From G963676655 sp963676655 (lineage in GTDB: Bacteria > Verrucomicrobiota > Lentisphaeria > Victivallales > Victivallaceae): a stretch of DNA of 64,000 bases. Made by a program: the position numbers and the translations under genes. The stretch is from NCBI GenBank assembly GCA_963676655.2, contig CAXXKX010000003.1, positions 2,852,001 to 2,916,000 on the forward strand, given 5' to 3'. Shown piece by piece: positions 9,601-17,256 of the stretch (its first letter is position 1; each line of letters begins with the position of its first letter). The notes beneath the pieces were generated by a model that saw only the letters and a list, made by a program, of their open reading frames with translations, did not search any database and had not been told where the DNA came from.

Positions 9601-12600
9601 ACGGCTTGGCAGCAAGATTCCTCCGGCATCATAAAAGGCCGCGGTCATATCCGGAGTCTTTACCGTTCTCGTCAGCAAATTATTTCCCTGCAGATGTTTT
9701 TTTACCTGACGCCATGAGGTGGAGGATGGAGAATCGGGGAATTCAATTTTAAAGATCCGTCCCCGGGTTACCGCAATCAGCTTTGCTCCATCGGGATGAA
9801 CAAGGATTTGTCCTTGATAATTGTAAATTTGACATTTATGTTGAAGATGTGTCGGGTAGGTTTTTAAAAGTTTTCCGCTCGTATCAAACACCTTAATATT
9901 CATATTTTGATCAAGACCATACATTTTCTTCAGGTTGATATCCATCCCTAATAGCAGGGCCTCGGCATTCGTAACCGGGGATGACAGGTTTCTTACGTTG
10001 AACGCTTGAATCTTGTGGGTGATTCCGGTGGGTGACTTTTGTCTTGCATATTTTGTCAAGAAATTTGATTCCATCAAGAAATTATGGTGGCCGGAAACTC
10101 CGGATCGCTCAATCTGTTCTTCAAAGACCAGTCCCAATCCGTTATTGACGATTTTGAATCTTGCCAGTTTATACGGGGAGTAAGTTACACAAAGTAAATA
10201 TTTACCATCAATGTCGGCATAACAGTTTTTAAAATTGAATTTTGTCAGCGGCCCCACCCGCTTGTTTTCCGGCCCTTCAGTCGCATATGTCGACAAACTT
10301 TTGACAACTCCTCCTCGCTCTGTATCAATAAAATACAGGATTGTGCCCACCCCGAAATTGGGGATGTTGATTGCATATACGATGTTCAAATTCGGTGATG
10401 CTGAAAAGTTTCTGACTCCTGGTGCGGCTATCTTTTTTTGAATCGATAGATCTTTTTCATTCAGCAAATAAAGAACTTGTTGTTCCGGAGCCAGGACCAC
10501 AACGCCGCTTTTGCATCTTTGCACTACTGTTATTGGTGTATTTAAATCAATTTTACTTTCCATAATAAGCTCGGGAAACGATATTTTACGAACAATGCCG
10601 CTTTTTTCAGCCACATAGAAACTTTTTGCGTCACTGGACCAACATATTTTTCCCGCCACATTGGATACTTCCAGATCAAGCTCCGCCAATGTAATGTCAT
10701 CAATCTTTTTTTGATTCTTTGCAAGCGAGACTCTGTTTCTAATTGTTTTATTGACCTTTGCTTTGCTGTCGGAACCCAGCCAGCCGCCTTCATCGCCACT
10801 AACTGGTTTTCTTTGTTTCGTTTGAGATGTTTTGCCTGACGGAGCAATTTCAAAGTTCATATCCACACAGATCATCGAAGAAGAACATACAAAAAGTTTA
10901 TCCTTTCCATCAAACAAAAGTGTGCCATAAGACGGCCCGGACGGCAATTTTTTTAACAGCACACCATCTTTCGCGTATATTTTATTTCCACAGTAAACAC
11001 GTTGTCTTTCATCATCAAAGACAAAACCCCCTCCTGAGTTACGAAATGCCTCGGGGAAAGCCGCAACCCTCGAAAGATCATCGGCCTTGTAGATCGCTGC
11101 CTGTAAGCCTGTACTGCCAATATAATTCCCATCCGGGCTTACTGCTATCTGGCCATTTTCAGGCATGATCGGCTTTCCTTTAAGTATAAATAAAAGGTCG
11201 GGGCCATATATTTTGAACTTTAACAATGATTTAGAATCTTTACAATAAAAAAATCTTCCGTCAGGAGATATGGCTAATGTCGCCAGATTTTTAACTTTAA
11301 GATCCTTCTCCGCATTTATTTTATTTACTACTTTCATCAGTTTTGAATCAAAAATAAACATATCATCCTTGCCATGGTCGACAATATATCCGTATCTTAG
11401 TCCCGGATGGGCTATTATCCTGAATGCATCATCGATTGTAACCGGGTTTGAACTGAGTAATGACAAGTCATTCTGATCGAGGATCATTATGCCATTTCTG
11501 GTATGGGATTGATCCTTAAATCCAACCAATAGACCATATTTTGACAAAGCTATGTTCCAGCAGTAATTGCCTGTTGAGTACACCTTTTCAACTGTAAGCG
11601 ATCCCGTTGATATTTTGTAGATAACATTATTGCTTAGCAGATACAGGTATTTCCCATCCCGACTGATTACTCCGGACTGGGGCTTTCCAACCCGGGGAAT
11701 AAATTCATGAATTTTCATTCCCCCTGATATAATGGTTTTATTAATTGCTGAAAAACGGGTAGATGAAGGCCTGGAGCCCCGGTCTGCTGCATCCGGTTCA
11801 CTCATAATATAGCATTCGCCCGGTTCAGTAAATACTCGCTTGTTATTCTTATGAATTATCATCAATTGGTAATAGCACACTAGATCTTGATCATCAGGCA
11901 CCTTCGCGTTAAAGTCGCGTGTGAATAGTCCTTCGGAGCGGTTAAGGTTTTTATACATTCCGTAATTAGAAGTTAAGGGATGATAGCACCCGGTCCCCGC
12001 AACCGGTTTGATCAATTTTCGGTCAACAATTCTTTGGGGAAGGACCAATAGTTGAATTTTACTGATATTCTTGAATGGGTCATTAACTTTTACTTTGGCG
12101 CTAAACTTTACCAGCCCGCTTTTGATTTTTTTTATATCCAGAGAACAACTTTTAATGCTGCCCAGGGCAAACTCATAAAGTCTTGAAGCCGGTATCCCGA
12201 ATTCAATTTGAGTCCCCGGTATTCCTTTTGCCACAACCGCTATTACCTGGCCGTTTGAATTAACAACCGGACCGCCTGAATTGCCTGGATTGACGTCAGC
12301 ATTGAACTGAATATCCCAAAGTATGCCATCATCATTCTTTAATAAGTCAGTTATTTCTCCCTGAGAAATTGTGACGGAAGGTTTTTTCTTTGGACCATCG
12401 GCCAAGTCTTTGCCGAAAGGGAAACCAATCGCATACAGCCGCATTTTCTTTTTCAGTAATTTTTCATTTTTTTGCAAAGGAAGGCAATAAGGCAGATTCT
12501 TTGAGGAAACCTTAACAATGGCCAGATCTTGTTTAATATTGACGGCAACGACAGTGCCTTTGGTGGTGTATTCTCCTTTTTCTCCCGAATTAAACGTGAT

Positions 12601-12825
12601 ATCAACTTCTTTTGAACCATCGATAACATGCGCATTTGTCGCAATATAGCCCATGTGATTATTTTTGGCAAAAAGAAATCCGGACCCGGAACCAGAACCG
12701 TTGCTGATGAAAACGGACGCGCCCTTTAGTCTCTTAAGAACCTTTTCAGGTAAAGTATCAGCAAGGGTTAATTGAACAGTCAGCAATAAAAATATAAGCG
12801 AGGCGATAAATTTTATTTTTTTCAT
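6685..12825 (-). CDS. Giant secreted trypsin-like serine protease fused to multiple beta-propellers
   Basis: This 2046-aa protein has a signal peptide (residues 1 to about 22). A S1C/DegP-like trypsin domain follows (about 30-225) with His66 in TNAHV, Asp100 in KQDLAIV and Ser183 in GNSGGP, a complete triad. No PDZ domain is visible. From about residue 370 to the end come roughly five beta-propeller modules of WD40/YVTN character, each about 300-350 residues. Each is introduced by a similar blade (for example CWSSDAKSFYVAEKSGIVRK and LWSKDYKHFFILDNKRTIYK) and separated by low-complexity linkers. The start follows AGGGGGAG. The downstream gene is a catalytically dead paralog. A secreted or periplasmic protease whose propellers bind targets or partners is inferred. 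No closer function is recognised. Confidence 0.8.
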   Translation of the reverse strand: MKKIKFIASLIFLLLTVQLTLADTLPEKVLKRLKGASVFISNGSGSGSGFLFAKNNHMGYIATNAHVIDGSKEVDITFNSGEKGEYTTKGTVVAVNIKQDLAIVKVSSKNLPYCLPLQKNEKLLKKKMRLYAIGFPFGKDLADGPKKKPSVTISQGEITDLLKNDDGILWDIQFNADVNPGNSGGPVVNSNGQVIAVVAKGIPGTQIEFGIPASRLYEFALGSIKSCSLDIKKIKSGLVKFSAKVKVNDPFKNISKIQLLVLPQRIVDRKLIKPVAGTGCYHPLTSNYGMYKNLNRSEGLFTRDFNAKVPDDQDLVCYYQLMIIHKNNKRVFTEPGECYIMSEPDAADRGSRPSSTRFSAINKTIISGGMKIHEFIPRVGKPQSGVISRDGKYLYLLSNNVIYKISTGSLTVEKVYSTGNYCWNIALSKYGLLVGFKDQSHTRNGIMILDQNDLSLLSSNPVTIDDAFRIIAHPGLRYGYIVDHGKDDMFIFDSKLMKVVNKINAEKDLKVKNLATLAISPDGRFFYCKDSKSLLKFKIYGPDLLFILKGKPIMPENGQIAVSPDGNYIGSTGLQAAIYKADDLSRVAAFPEAFRNSGGGFVFDDERQRVYCGNKIYAKDGVLLKKLPSGPSYGTLLFDGKDKLFVCSSSMICVDMNFEIAPSGKTSQTKQRKPVSGDEGGWLGSDSKAKVNKTIRNRVSLAKNQKKIDDITLAELDLEVSNVAGKICWSSDAKSFYVAEKSGIVRKISFPELIMESKIDLNTPITVVQRCKSGVVVLAPEQQVLYLLNEKDLSIQKKIAAPGVRNFSASPNLNIVYAINIPNFGVGTILYFIDTERGGVVKSLSTYATEGPENKRVGPLTKFNFKNCYADIDGKYLLCVTYSPYKLARFKIVNNGLGLVFEEQIERSGVSGHHNFLMESNFLTKYARQKSPTGITHKIQAFNVRNLSSPVTNAEALLLGMDINLKKMYGLDQNMNIKVFDTSGKLLKTYPTHLQHKCQIYNYQGQILVHPDGAKLIAVTRGRIFKIEFPDSPSSTSWRQVKKHLQGNNLLTRTVKTPDMTAAFYDAGGILLPSRDRKGFYAAENGALRKILFDGTLQAIANTSKSIKSRIKLMQSKDGIVWYNKEKLYFFDEQSLRLKRSIDIKGECLTASNLAIAINGYRGKISVIDLKNGKIRHSYTSRELIPDSMKNLVAKTALLGLKGISQDGRFIIAQCGYYTVCLALRGDQLVANSFCKQQKIQGIYGNYVVFINEHKRPSAELIFCNLNNIANPEFKLNIDLKRRIIDIDPQKKTMLVSEDDYFKNNHVICKVGFDGKIIKKYPHWKFLKFFSQYVVYQNCLLTSDIQINYLQRRNCRSALVNFAPECNYPKIPDKDITPVKTTKHNQTIVGIPEKLFGRERTKLNFPFKSTTIQFLWSKDYKHFFILDNKRTIYKISSTNFQVVDSVDFKEEVKSLQQSDQGLLVYLPAFSMLAIVDEKNLTVKDKIFLSGNHQIISGEDSSIALSSKTNPPNVFSVIDLKNKKEYNPVDIREILKKHKIAGNGTPSAKLTPDGKYLFYNAKNCILRFRLTSRDFVLEEIGCQFKAGDIKFFTISNDGLLIFVDVEGTTSISYSGGNYFLLKISGPGKYIFHTNNLSRPEKKLDKSTIISNLDNKLKLGYGNRTIYDANSGMTILNEERGRIYPVSGKKEYLRLGPSENYYVRWGLPYNIFSAPEFPNKKLFGRTIAKKGFSATKLNLPEPSDLLPQCLWEPGTDNIFIGWRNGKIAKIDLKNGIELCTVTHKKRHRHSLEDIALSKHGILAKHTNVRILSTKDLSVIGEIQLKCSRILAHPKLDVVFLLDKEYLMTYDLNLKKVVDMTHVGEVGYYNFSAIAPNGGSVYINSQKQVKVYSIINRRLKLTRIYKTGQLYDYAASLVFSTDSQYCAGLPQKRNQSHKKLFVSKNGTSVCKTNDFNKTVTSIDTGSRISAMGIDSKLKLIYTHVHRKTGDKLVIIQGGKMTEYDLPGYTNSIGRIFVHPEGGRFIVQSNGLYWVKLDSTNNQIIKTGSN

Positions 12826-13033
12826 ACTCCCCCTGTAAATTAGTAAATAAAAAACAACTTAATATTACCACAAGATATGTTCATTTCAATTTATAAAAAT
12901 AAAAAAATGATAAATACATAAGTATCCATGATATCAATAAGGCGTTTGATGATGGTCCCGTTTAAATAGATCTGAAAATTCCAGATAAACAGCAAGTTCG
13001 CTGGGAAAAATTTGAAAAAAAATAAATCAGGGG

Positions 13034-13062
13034 TTGACTTTTTTATTTAAAACATGTATTTT
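13034..13062 (+). promoter_or_regulatory. Sigma-70 promoter of the ROK regulator gene
   Basis: TTGACT (13034-13039), exactly 17 bases, then TATTTT (13057-13062). This rules out an upstream in-frame TTG start at 13034, because that codon is part of the -35 box. Confidence 0.7.
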
Positions 13063-13066
13063 ACTG

Positions 13067-13095
13067 TTAGTAAGTAAAGTATTCAAACTAACTAA
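13067..13095 (+). promoter_or_regulatory. XylR-like palindromic operator overlapping the transcription start
   Basis: TTAGTAAGT (13067-13075) is mirrored by ACTAACTAA (13087-13095) with one mismatch and an 11-bp centre. The TTAGT...ACTAA arms recall operators of Gram-positive XylR, a ROK-family repressor. The site lies between the -10 box and the ATG of a ROK gene, so autorepression is inferred. Confidence 0.65.
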
Positions 13096-13105
13096 TAAGA
13101 AACAT

Positions 13106-14293
13106 ATGAACTGCGATAGTCTGATTCAAAAAAGAACCCGCAATAAAAGTATTATCCTGCGGCATATCAAGGAAAATGAGAATGCTATTGTGCAATCCGA
13201 CTTGTGCCGGATGACCGGTTTAAGCAAGATGACGGTGGCTTCCATTATCAAAGAACTGAAAAAAGAAAAATTAATCAGGGAAACCGGCTACGGCAAGGCT
13301 TCGACGGTTGGCGGCAGAAGACCTAAATTAATCAAGATAAATAAACGGGGAGTGATTTTTATCGGTGTGGCGCTGGACTGGGACTCAACCTTGATCGCGG
13401 CGCTGGATTTTAATTATGAACCCATTAAAGAACACGTCTGTGAAATAAACTTTGCTTTGCCGCCGGAAAAAGCGATTGAAGAAATTGCCAGGCATATCAA
13501 AGAATTATTGACTGACTTGGACGTTTCAAGCGAAATAATCAGCGGTATCTGTATCGGAGTTCCCGGAGCGGTAAACTCAAGTGAAGGGACTTGCATTTAT
13601 TCGGCTAAATTTAACTGGGTCAATGTTCCTCTCGCCGGACTTTTAGCTGAAAAATGCCAAATGCCGGTTTTCATTGAGACAGACGTCAGACTGAGGGCTT
13701 TGGCGGAAAATTATTACAAATTCAACGAACAGGCCCAAAGTATGTTTTATGTTAATGTCGGAACCGGATTGGGCAGCGCACTGATTATCGATGGAAAGAT
13801 TTATTGCGGGTCAAGCCACATGGCAGGAGAAATCGGCCATATAGTTGTCGATAAAAATGGCCCGGAATGCGCCTGCGGCAATATAGGGTGCCTTCAGATG
13901 TTTATGTCCAGTCAGGGAATCATTGCGCAGTATGACCGGTTGCCGGAAGCCGAAAAATCCTTTGCTTGCGACCGGAAAAATCCTGAAGAATCTCTCTTCG
14001 CAGCCGTCAGGCAGGATAACGAATCGGCCAAAAATATTCTGGCGACCGGGGTGTCGTATTTGTCTTCGCAACTTCAGGGTGTTATCAACTTAACCGACCC
14101 GGAATATATAGTATTGGGCGGTAAAGTTATAGAAGCGGACCGTGACACGCTGGTTTTAACCGCGCTTAAAGAAGATTTGTCCAGTAAGATTTTCAATGCC
14201 GGGCATCGGAAAGTTAATATATTGGAATCACAGTTAAAAAGAAAAGCGGTTCTCATAGGAGCGTCGTCCATGTTGTACAGGACGTTGTTCTGA
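13106..14293 (+). CDS. ROK-family transcriptional repressor (NagC/XylR-like)
   Basis: This 395-aa protein runs from the ATG at 13106. A longer frame would run through its own promoter. Residues about 15-60 form a winged helix-turn-helix (QSDLCRMTGLSKMTVASII). After VGGRRPKLI comes the ROK sugar-kinase fold: IGVPGAVN, VGTGLGSALI, the GEIGH motif and the zinc-binding cluster CACGNIGC. This is the usual layout of ROK repressors, which release DNA on binding a sugar. It precedes a PHP-domain hydrolase and a Gfo/Idh oxidoreductase on the same strand, which are probably its targets. The sugar ligand cannot be told from the sequence. Confidence 0.92.
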   Translation: MNCDSLIQKRTRNKSIILRHIKENENAIVQSDLCRMTGLSKMTVASIIKELKKEKLIRETGYGKASTVGGRRPKLIKINKRGVIFIGVALDWDSTLIAALDFNYEPIKEHVCEINFALPPEKAIEEIARHIKELLTDLDVSSEIISGICIGVPGAVNSSEGTCIYSAKFNWVNVPLAGLLAEKCQMPVFIETDVRLRALAENYYKFNEQAQSMFYVNVGTGLGSALIIDGKIYCGSSHMAGEIGHIVVDKNGPECACGNIGCLQMFMSSQGIIAQYDRLPEAEKSFACDRKNPEESLFAAVRQDNESAKNILATGVSYLSSQLQGVINLTDPEYIVLGGKVIEADRDTLVLTALKEDLSSKIFNAGHRKVNILESQLKRKAVLIGASSMLYRTLF

Positions 14294-14321
14294 GTATGAC
14301 GTTGATTTCAAAGAGTGGAGT

Positions 14322-14446
14322 GAAATGCAAATATTAACCACGAAACCCACGAAAAGTCACGAAAAAGTTTTTTTATTTTTCAGCTTTAGCTGAAAACTTA
14401 AACATTTCTCAGTGTCCTCCATGGCACAATTAATATTTTGCAAGAG
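14322..14446. repeat. Dispersed intergenic repeat, copy 1 (CACGAAA-rich, with central hairpin)
   Basis: This element matches a second copy at 54719-54852 along its left two thirds. It starts GAAATGCAAATATTAACCA, continues with three spaced ACGAAA units, then a T-rich tract and the near-palindrome TTTTCAGCT/AGCTGAAAA (14377-14396). It ends TTAATATTTTGCA, an inverted copy of its own left end. The inverted ends and central hairpin suggest a non-coding, MITE- or REP-like element. It lies directly upstream of the PHP-hydrolase gene. Confidence 0.7.
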
Positions 14447-14468
14447 TTTACAGATTGAAGGAAAGATA

Positions 14469-15956
14469 ATGAAGACATATTGGGGCGACATACATAGTCA
14501 TTGCGCGATAAGTTACGGGTACGGAACGCCAGCAAGAGCGTTGGACAATGCCCGGCAGCACCTTGATTTCTGCAGTATAACCGGTCACGCGTTCTGGCCG
14601 GATATGCCGATGGATATTAAACAGCATAACAATGTGATTCTGACGCATTTCGGCGGGTTTGCAAAGTTGCAGCATTTCTGGCCTGACTTAATGGCGGCGA
14701 TCAAGGGCGCCAACAAGCCCGGTGAATTCATCACTTTCCCGAGTTATGAATGGCATTCCATGAAATATGGCGATTACAATGTTTATTTTAATACCGATGA
14801 CGCGCCCTTGTTGAACGCTCCGACCTTACCGGAACTGGCCCGGGTGACCGGGAATCAGGAACGGATGCTGCTGCCGCATCACTGTGCGTATATTCCAGGG
14901 CAGCGCGGGACCAGATGGCGCGATTTTGATGATTCGGTTTCTCCATTGGTGGAAATTTTTTCCAATCACGGCTGCGGTGAATCTGATGACGCCTATTATG
15001 ATTATTACCATACGATGGGACCAAGAGTCAAGGATACTTCGGTCAGGGAAGGCTTACTGAGAGGTCATAAGTTCGGCTTTTATGCGTCGACGGATACGCA
15101 TGACGGATATCCCGGACACTATGGACATGGCGTATTAGGGGTAATGGCTGACCGGCTGGACCGGGAAAGTATCTGGTCCGCCATGTGGAAGAAACGAACA
15201 ATTGCGTCGACCGGAGCGCGTTTTGAGGCCGGGATCGGGTTGGATAACGGGTTGACGGGCGACACTATCAAAAGAGCTCCGGAAATGAATCTTGCAATTG
15301 CCCTGACTGGCTCGATGCCGCTTCAAACGGTTGAAATAATCGAAGGATGTGGAAAGAACTTCAGGGTGCATCGACTTCCTGTCAGCGTTTTGTCGACAGA
15401 GTTTGTTCCAGGTCGACATAAAGTAAAAATTGAATGCGGCTGGGGACGCAGTGGGGCTGTCAAAGACTGGGAGCTTGATGCCGCGATTAAAAACGGCAAG
15501 CTGCTTGGCACGACTCCTTGTTATCGTTTCAGCTCATACTCCATGGATGAAGAAAAATCGACTGAAAAGCTGCGAATTGACCGGAATAATATCCATTGGA
15601 CCTGTCGGACAAAACAAAATCCGGCCGGACTCATTGGTGGAACCCACTTTGCGGCCGGCGGCACTCAATCGATAATTCTTGAATTGGAAGGTAACAAAAA
15701 CACCAGTCTGGAACTGAAATGCGGAAAAACCGCCATCACAGTTCCGCTTGAAAAGCTGCTTAAAGGCTCTTTGGCCAAAAATCTGTCCGGGTTCTGTTCC
15801 CCTGCCATAAAAATACATCGCGCAATTCCGAAGAATGAGTATTCGTTTGTCTATGAAGGAAAGTTTATCCCGACCGCCAGGAAGGGATTTATATATGTAA
15901 GAGCAACGCAGGTTGATGGTCAAACTGCGTGGATCAGTCCTATATGGTATGAATAA
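14469..15956 (+). CDS. PHP-domain (DUF3604-like) metal-dependent hydrolase
   Basis: This protein has 495 aa from the ATG at 14469, preceded by GAAGGAAAG. The longer upstream frame is rejected because it runs into the intergenic repeat. PHP-superfamily metal-site motifs appear in order: WGDIHSHC at the N-terminus, SITGHA (Gly in place of the usual Asp), LPHHCAY, and ASTDTHDGYPG. The C-terminal 230 residues are beta-rich and lack a recognised catalytic motif. Members of this family are predicted phosphoesterases or other hydrolases and few have known substrates. It is followed 11 bp later by a Gfo/Idh dehydrogenase, and both sit behind a ROK repressor, so a part in catabolism of one sugar is inferred. 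No signal peptide, so cytoplasmic. Confidence 0.78.
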   Translation: MKTYWGDIHSHCAISYGYGTPARALDNARQHLDFCSITGHAFWPDMPMDIKQHNNVILTHFGGFAKLQHFWPDLMAAIKGANKPGEFITFPSYEWHSMKYGDYNVYFNTDDAPLLNAPTLPELARVTGNQERMLLPHHCAYIPGQRGTRWRDFDDSVSPLVEIFSNHGCGESDDAYYDYYHTMGPRVKDTSVREGLLRGHKFGFYASTDTHDGYPGHYGHGVLGVMADRLDRESIWSAMWKKRTIASTGARFEAGIGLDNGLTGDTIKRAPEMNLAIALTGSMPLQTVEIIEGCGKNFRVHRLPVSVLSTEFVPGRHKVKIECGWGRSGAVKDWELDAAIKNGKLLGTTPCYRFSSYSMDEEKSTEKLRIDRNNIHWTCRTKQNPAGLIGGTHFAAGGTQSIILELEGNKNTSLELKCGKTAITVPLEKLLKGSLAKNLSGFCSPAIKIHRAIPKNEYSFVYEGKFIPTARKGFIYVRATQVDGQTAWISPIWYE

Positions 15957-15967
15957 AGGTAATTATC

Positions 15968-17197
15968 ATGAAAAAAACAGGTATAATCGGCTGCGGTGGC
16001 AGAGGTGTAAGAAATTTAGGCAGCAAATTTGTTCAGGCGAAGAATCTGGGCCTGGAAGTTGTCGCGTTAAGCGACAATTTGTCGTCGCGTCTGCCGGAAG
16101 CGGCTGATATTCTGAACCGGGCCGCTCAAGAAATAAACGCTCCGGGCCGGAGATATAATTTATATGCCGACTGGCGGGAAATGCTTGAAAAAGAGGCGTT
16201 GGACATGGTGGTGATCACAACGCCGCAATGTTGCCATCAGGAGCCGTTTGAGGTCGCATTGTCAAAAGGTTTGAAAGTTTATTGCGACAAGCCGATGGCT
16301 CATACCAGTGACGCGGTTCGTTCGATGTTCGAAGTTTGGAATAAAAATGGTCGTCGGAACGCGATTCTCGGCTTCACCCGGCGCTATGAAAAAGCATGGC
16401 GCGACGCCTATAAAATAGTTGAACAAGGCGATGTCGGCGAGGTTAAAATGATTTTGCTGCGCTCCGTCATTCCGTATTCGGTCTATTTCCACCGCTGGCA
16501 CAGCAATAGTCAAATGTCAGGCGGAATCATCAATGAAAAATCGTCTCATCACCTGGACGTGATGCAGTGGTTTGCCGGCAGCCGGGCCGCCATGGTTTCC
16601 GCGATGGGCGGACGCAATATTTATATGCCAAGGGAGGATCATCCCGGTTTCTGCCACCGTTGTGATGAAGAGTGCGAGTTTCGTTTCAATGACGCTTCGA
16701 TCACTCAGGATAATGGGCTGGTCGCGTTTCCGTCAACCGTTAACTCTGAAGATACGCGCTATGCGAATGACCGTTGCGTTTTCGATCCGGATGCCGATAT
16801 TATCGATCACGCTATAGTCAATGTAAGCTATGCCAACAACGTAAAAGCGCAATTGTTCCTGGATATTGCCGGATTCAGTACAGACGATCAGGAGACGTTG
16901 GAAATTGTCGGTTCCCGCGGCAAGCTGCAACTCGAAAGGCATTCGGCTAAATTGAAGGTGTTCCGTGATTATGGCCGTGATATTGAGGAGATCGATTGCC
17001 GGGATGAAAACCATGAGCGCTCCCATTTTGGTGCTGATGATTTTCTTATTCAGCAAATTGCCGATATGGCACATGACAAACTCGATAATCCTCCGGTCGG
17101 ACCGCTCGAAGGAACAATGGCGACCATTACCGCGTGTCTGGCAACACAGTCATGCCGGACAATGGAAGTTTACCCCACTGATTTTGACCGTCTCTGA
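15968..17197 (+). CDS. Gfo/Idh/MocA-family NAD(P)-dependent oxidoreductase
   Basis: This protein has 409 aa. A Rossmann nucleotide-binding start (MKKTGIIGCGGRGVRNLG), VVITTPQCCHQEPFEVAL and the family CDKP motif (residues about 105-108) place it among sugar or inositol dehydrogenases. The C-terminal alpha/beta domain includes EKSSHHLDVMQWFAG. A Cys cluster at about residues 229-236 (FCHRCDEEC) is unusual for the fold and may bind a metal. The gene starts 11 bp after the PHP hydrolase and is probably co-transcribed with it. The exact sugar substrate is unknown. Confidence 0.9.
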   Translation: MKKTGIIGCGGRGVRNLGSKFVQAKNLGLEVVALSDNLSSRLPEAADILNRAAQEINAPGRRYNLYADWREMLEKEALDMVVITTPQCCHQEPFEVALSKGLKVYCDKPMAHTSDAVRSMFEVWNKNGRRNAILGFTRRYEKAWRDAYKIVEQGDVGEVKMILLRSVIPYSVYFHRWHSNSQMSGGIINEKSSHHLDVMQWFAGSRAAMVSAMGGRNIYMPREDHPGFCHRCDEECEFRFNDASITQDNGLVAFPSTVNSEDTRYANDRCVFDPDADIIDHAIVNVSYANNVKAQLFLDIAGFSTDDQETLEIVGSRGKLQLERHSAKLKVFRDYGRDIEEIDCRDENHERSHFGADDFLIQQIADMAHDKLDNPPVGPLEGTMATITACLATQSCRTMEVYPTDFDRL

Positions 17198-17256
17198 TAA
17201 ATTTGATCAGGACAATTTACTGAGGTAGTTTGCGAGTTTTTCGCGGTTTGCAATCG

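Larger units (their letters stand above)
12826..13105. other. Divergent AT-rich intergenic region between protease gene and ROK gene
   Basis: The 280-bp spacer between two divergent starts holds the ROK-gene promoter and operator at its right end. On the minus strand TTGAAA, 16 bases and TAATAT occur just ahead of the AGGGGGAG ribosome site of the protease gene and may be its promoter, with low certainty. No small ORF or hairpin stands out. Confidence 0.4.

Noticed and set aside
13034..13105. Upstream extension of the ROK gene from a TTG codon
   Set aside because: The codon is part of the -35 box and the extension crosses the operator; homology begins after the ATG at 13106.
14334..14366. 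CRISPR-like short repeats (ACGAAA units)
   Set aside because: Units are 6-8 bases with no unique spacers of regular length and no cas genes.
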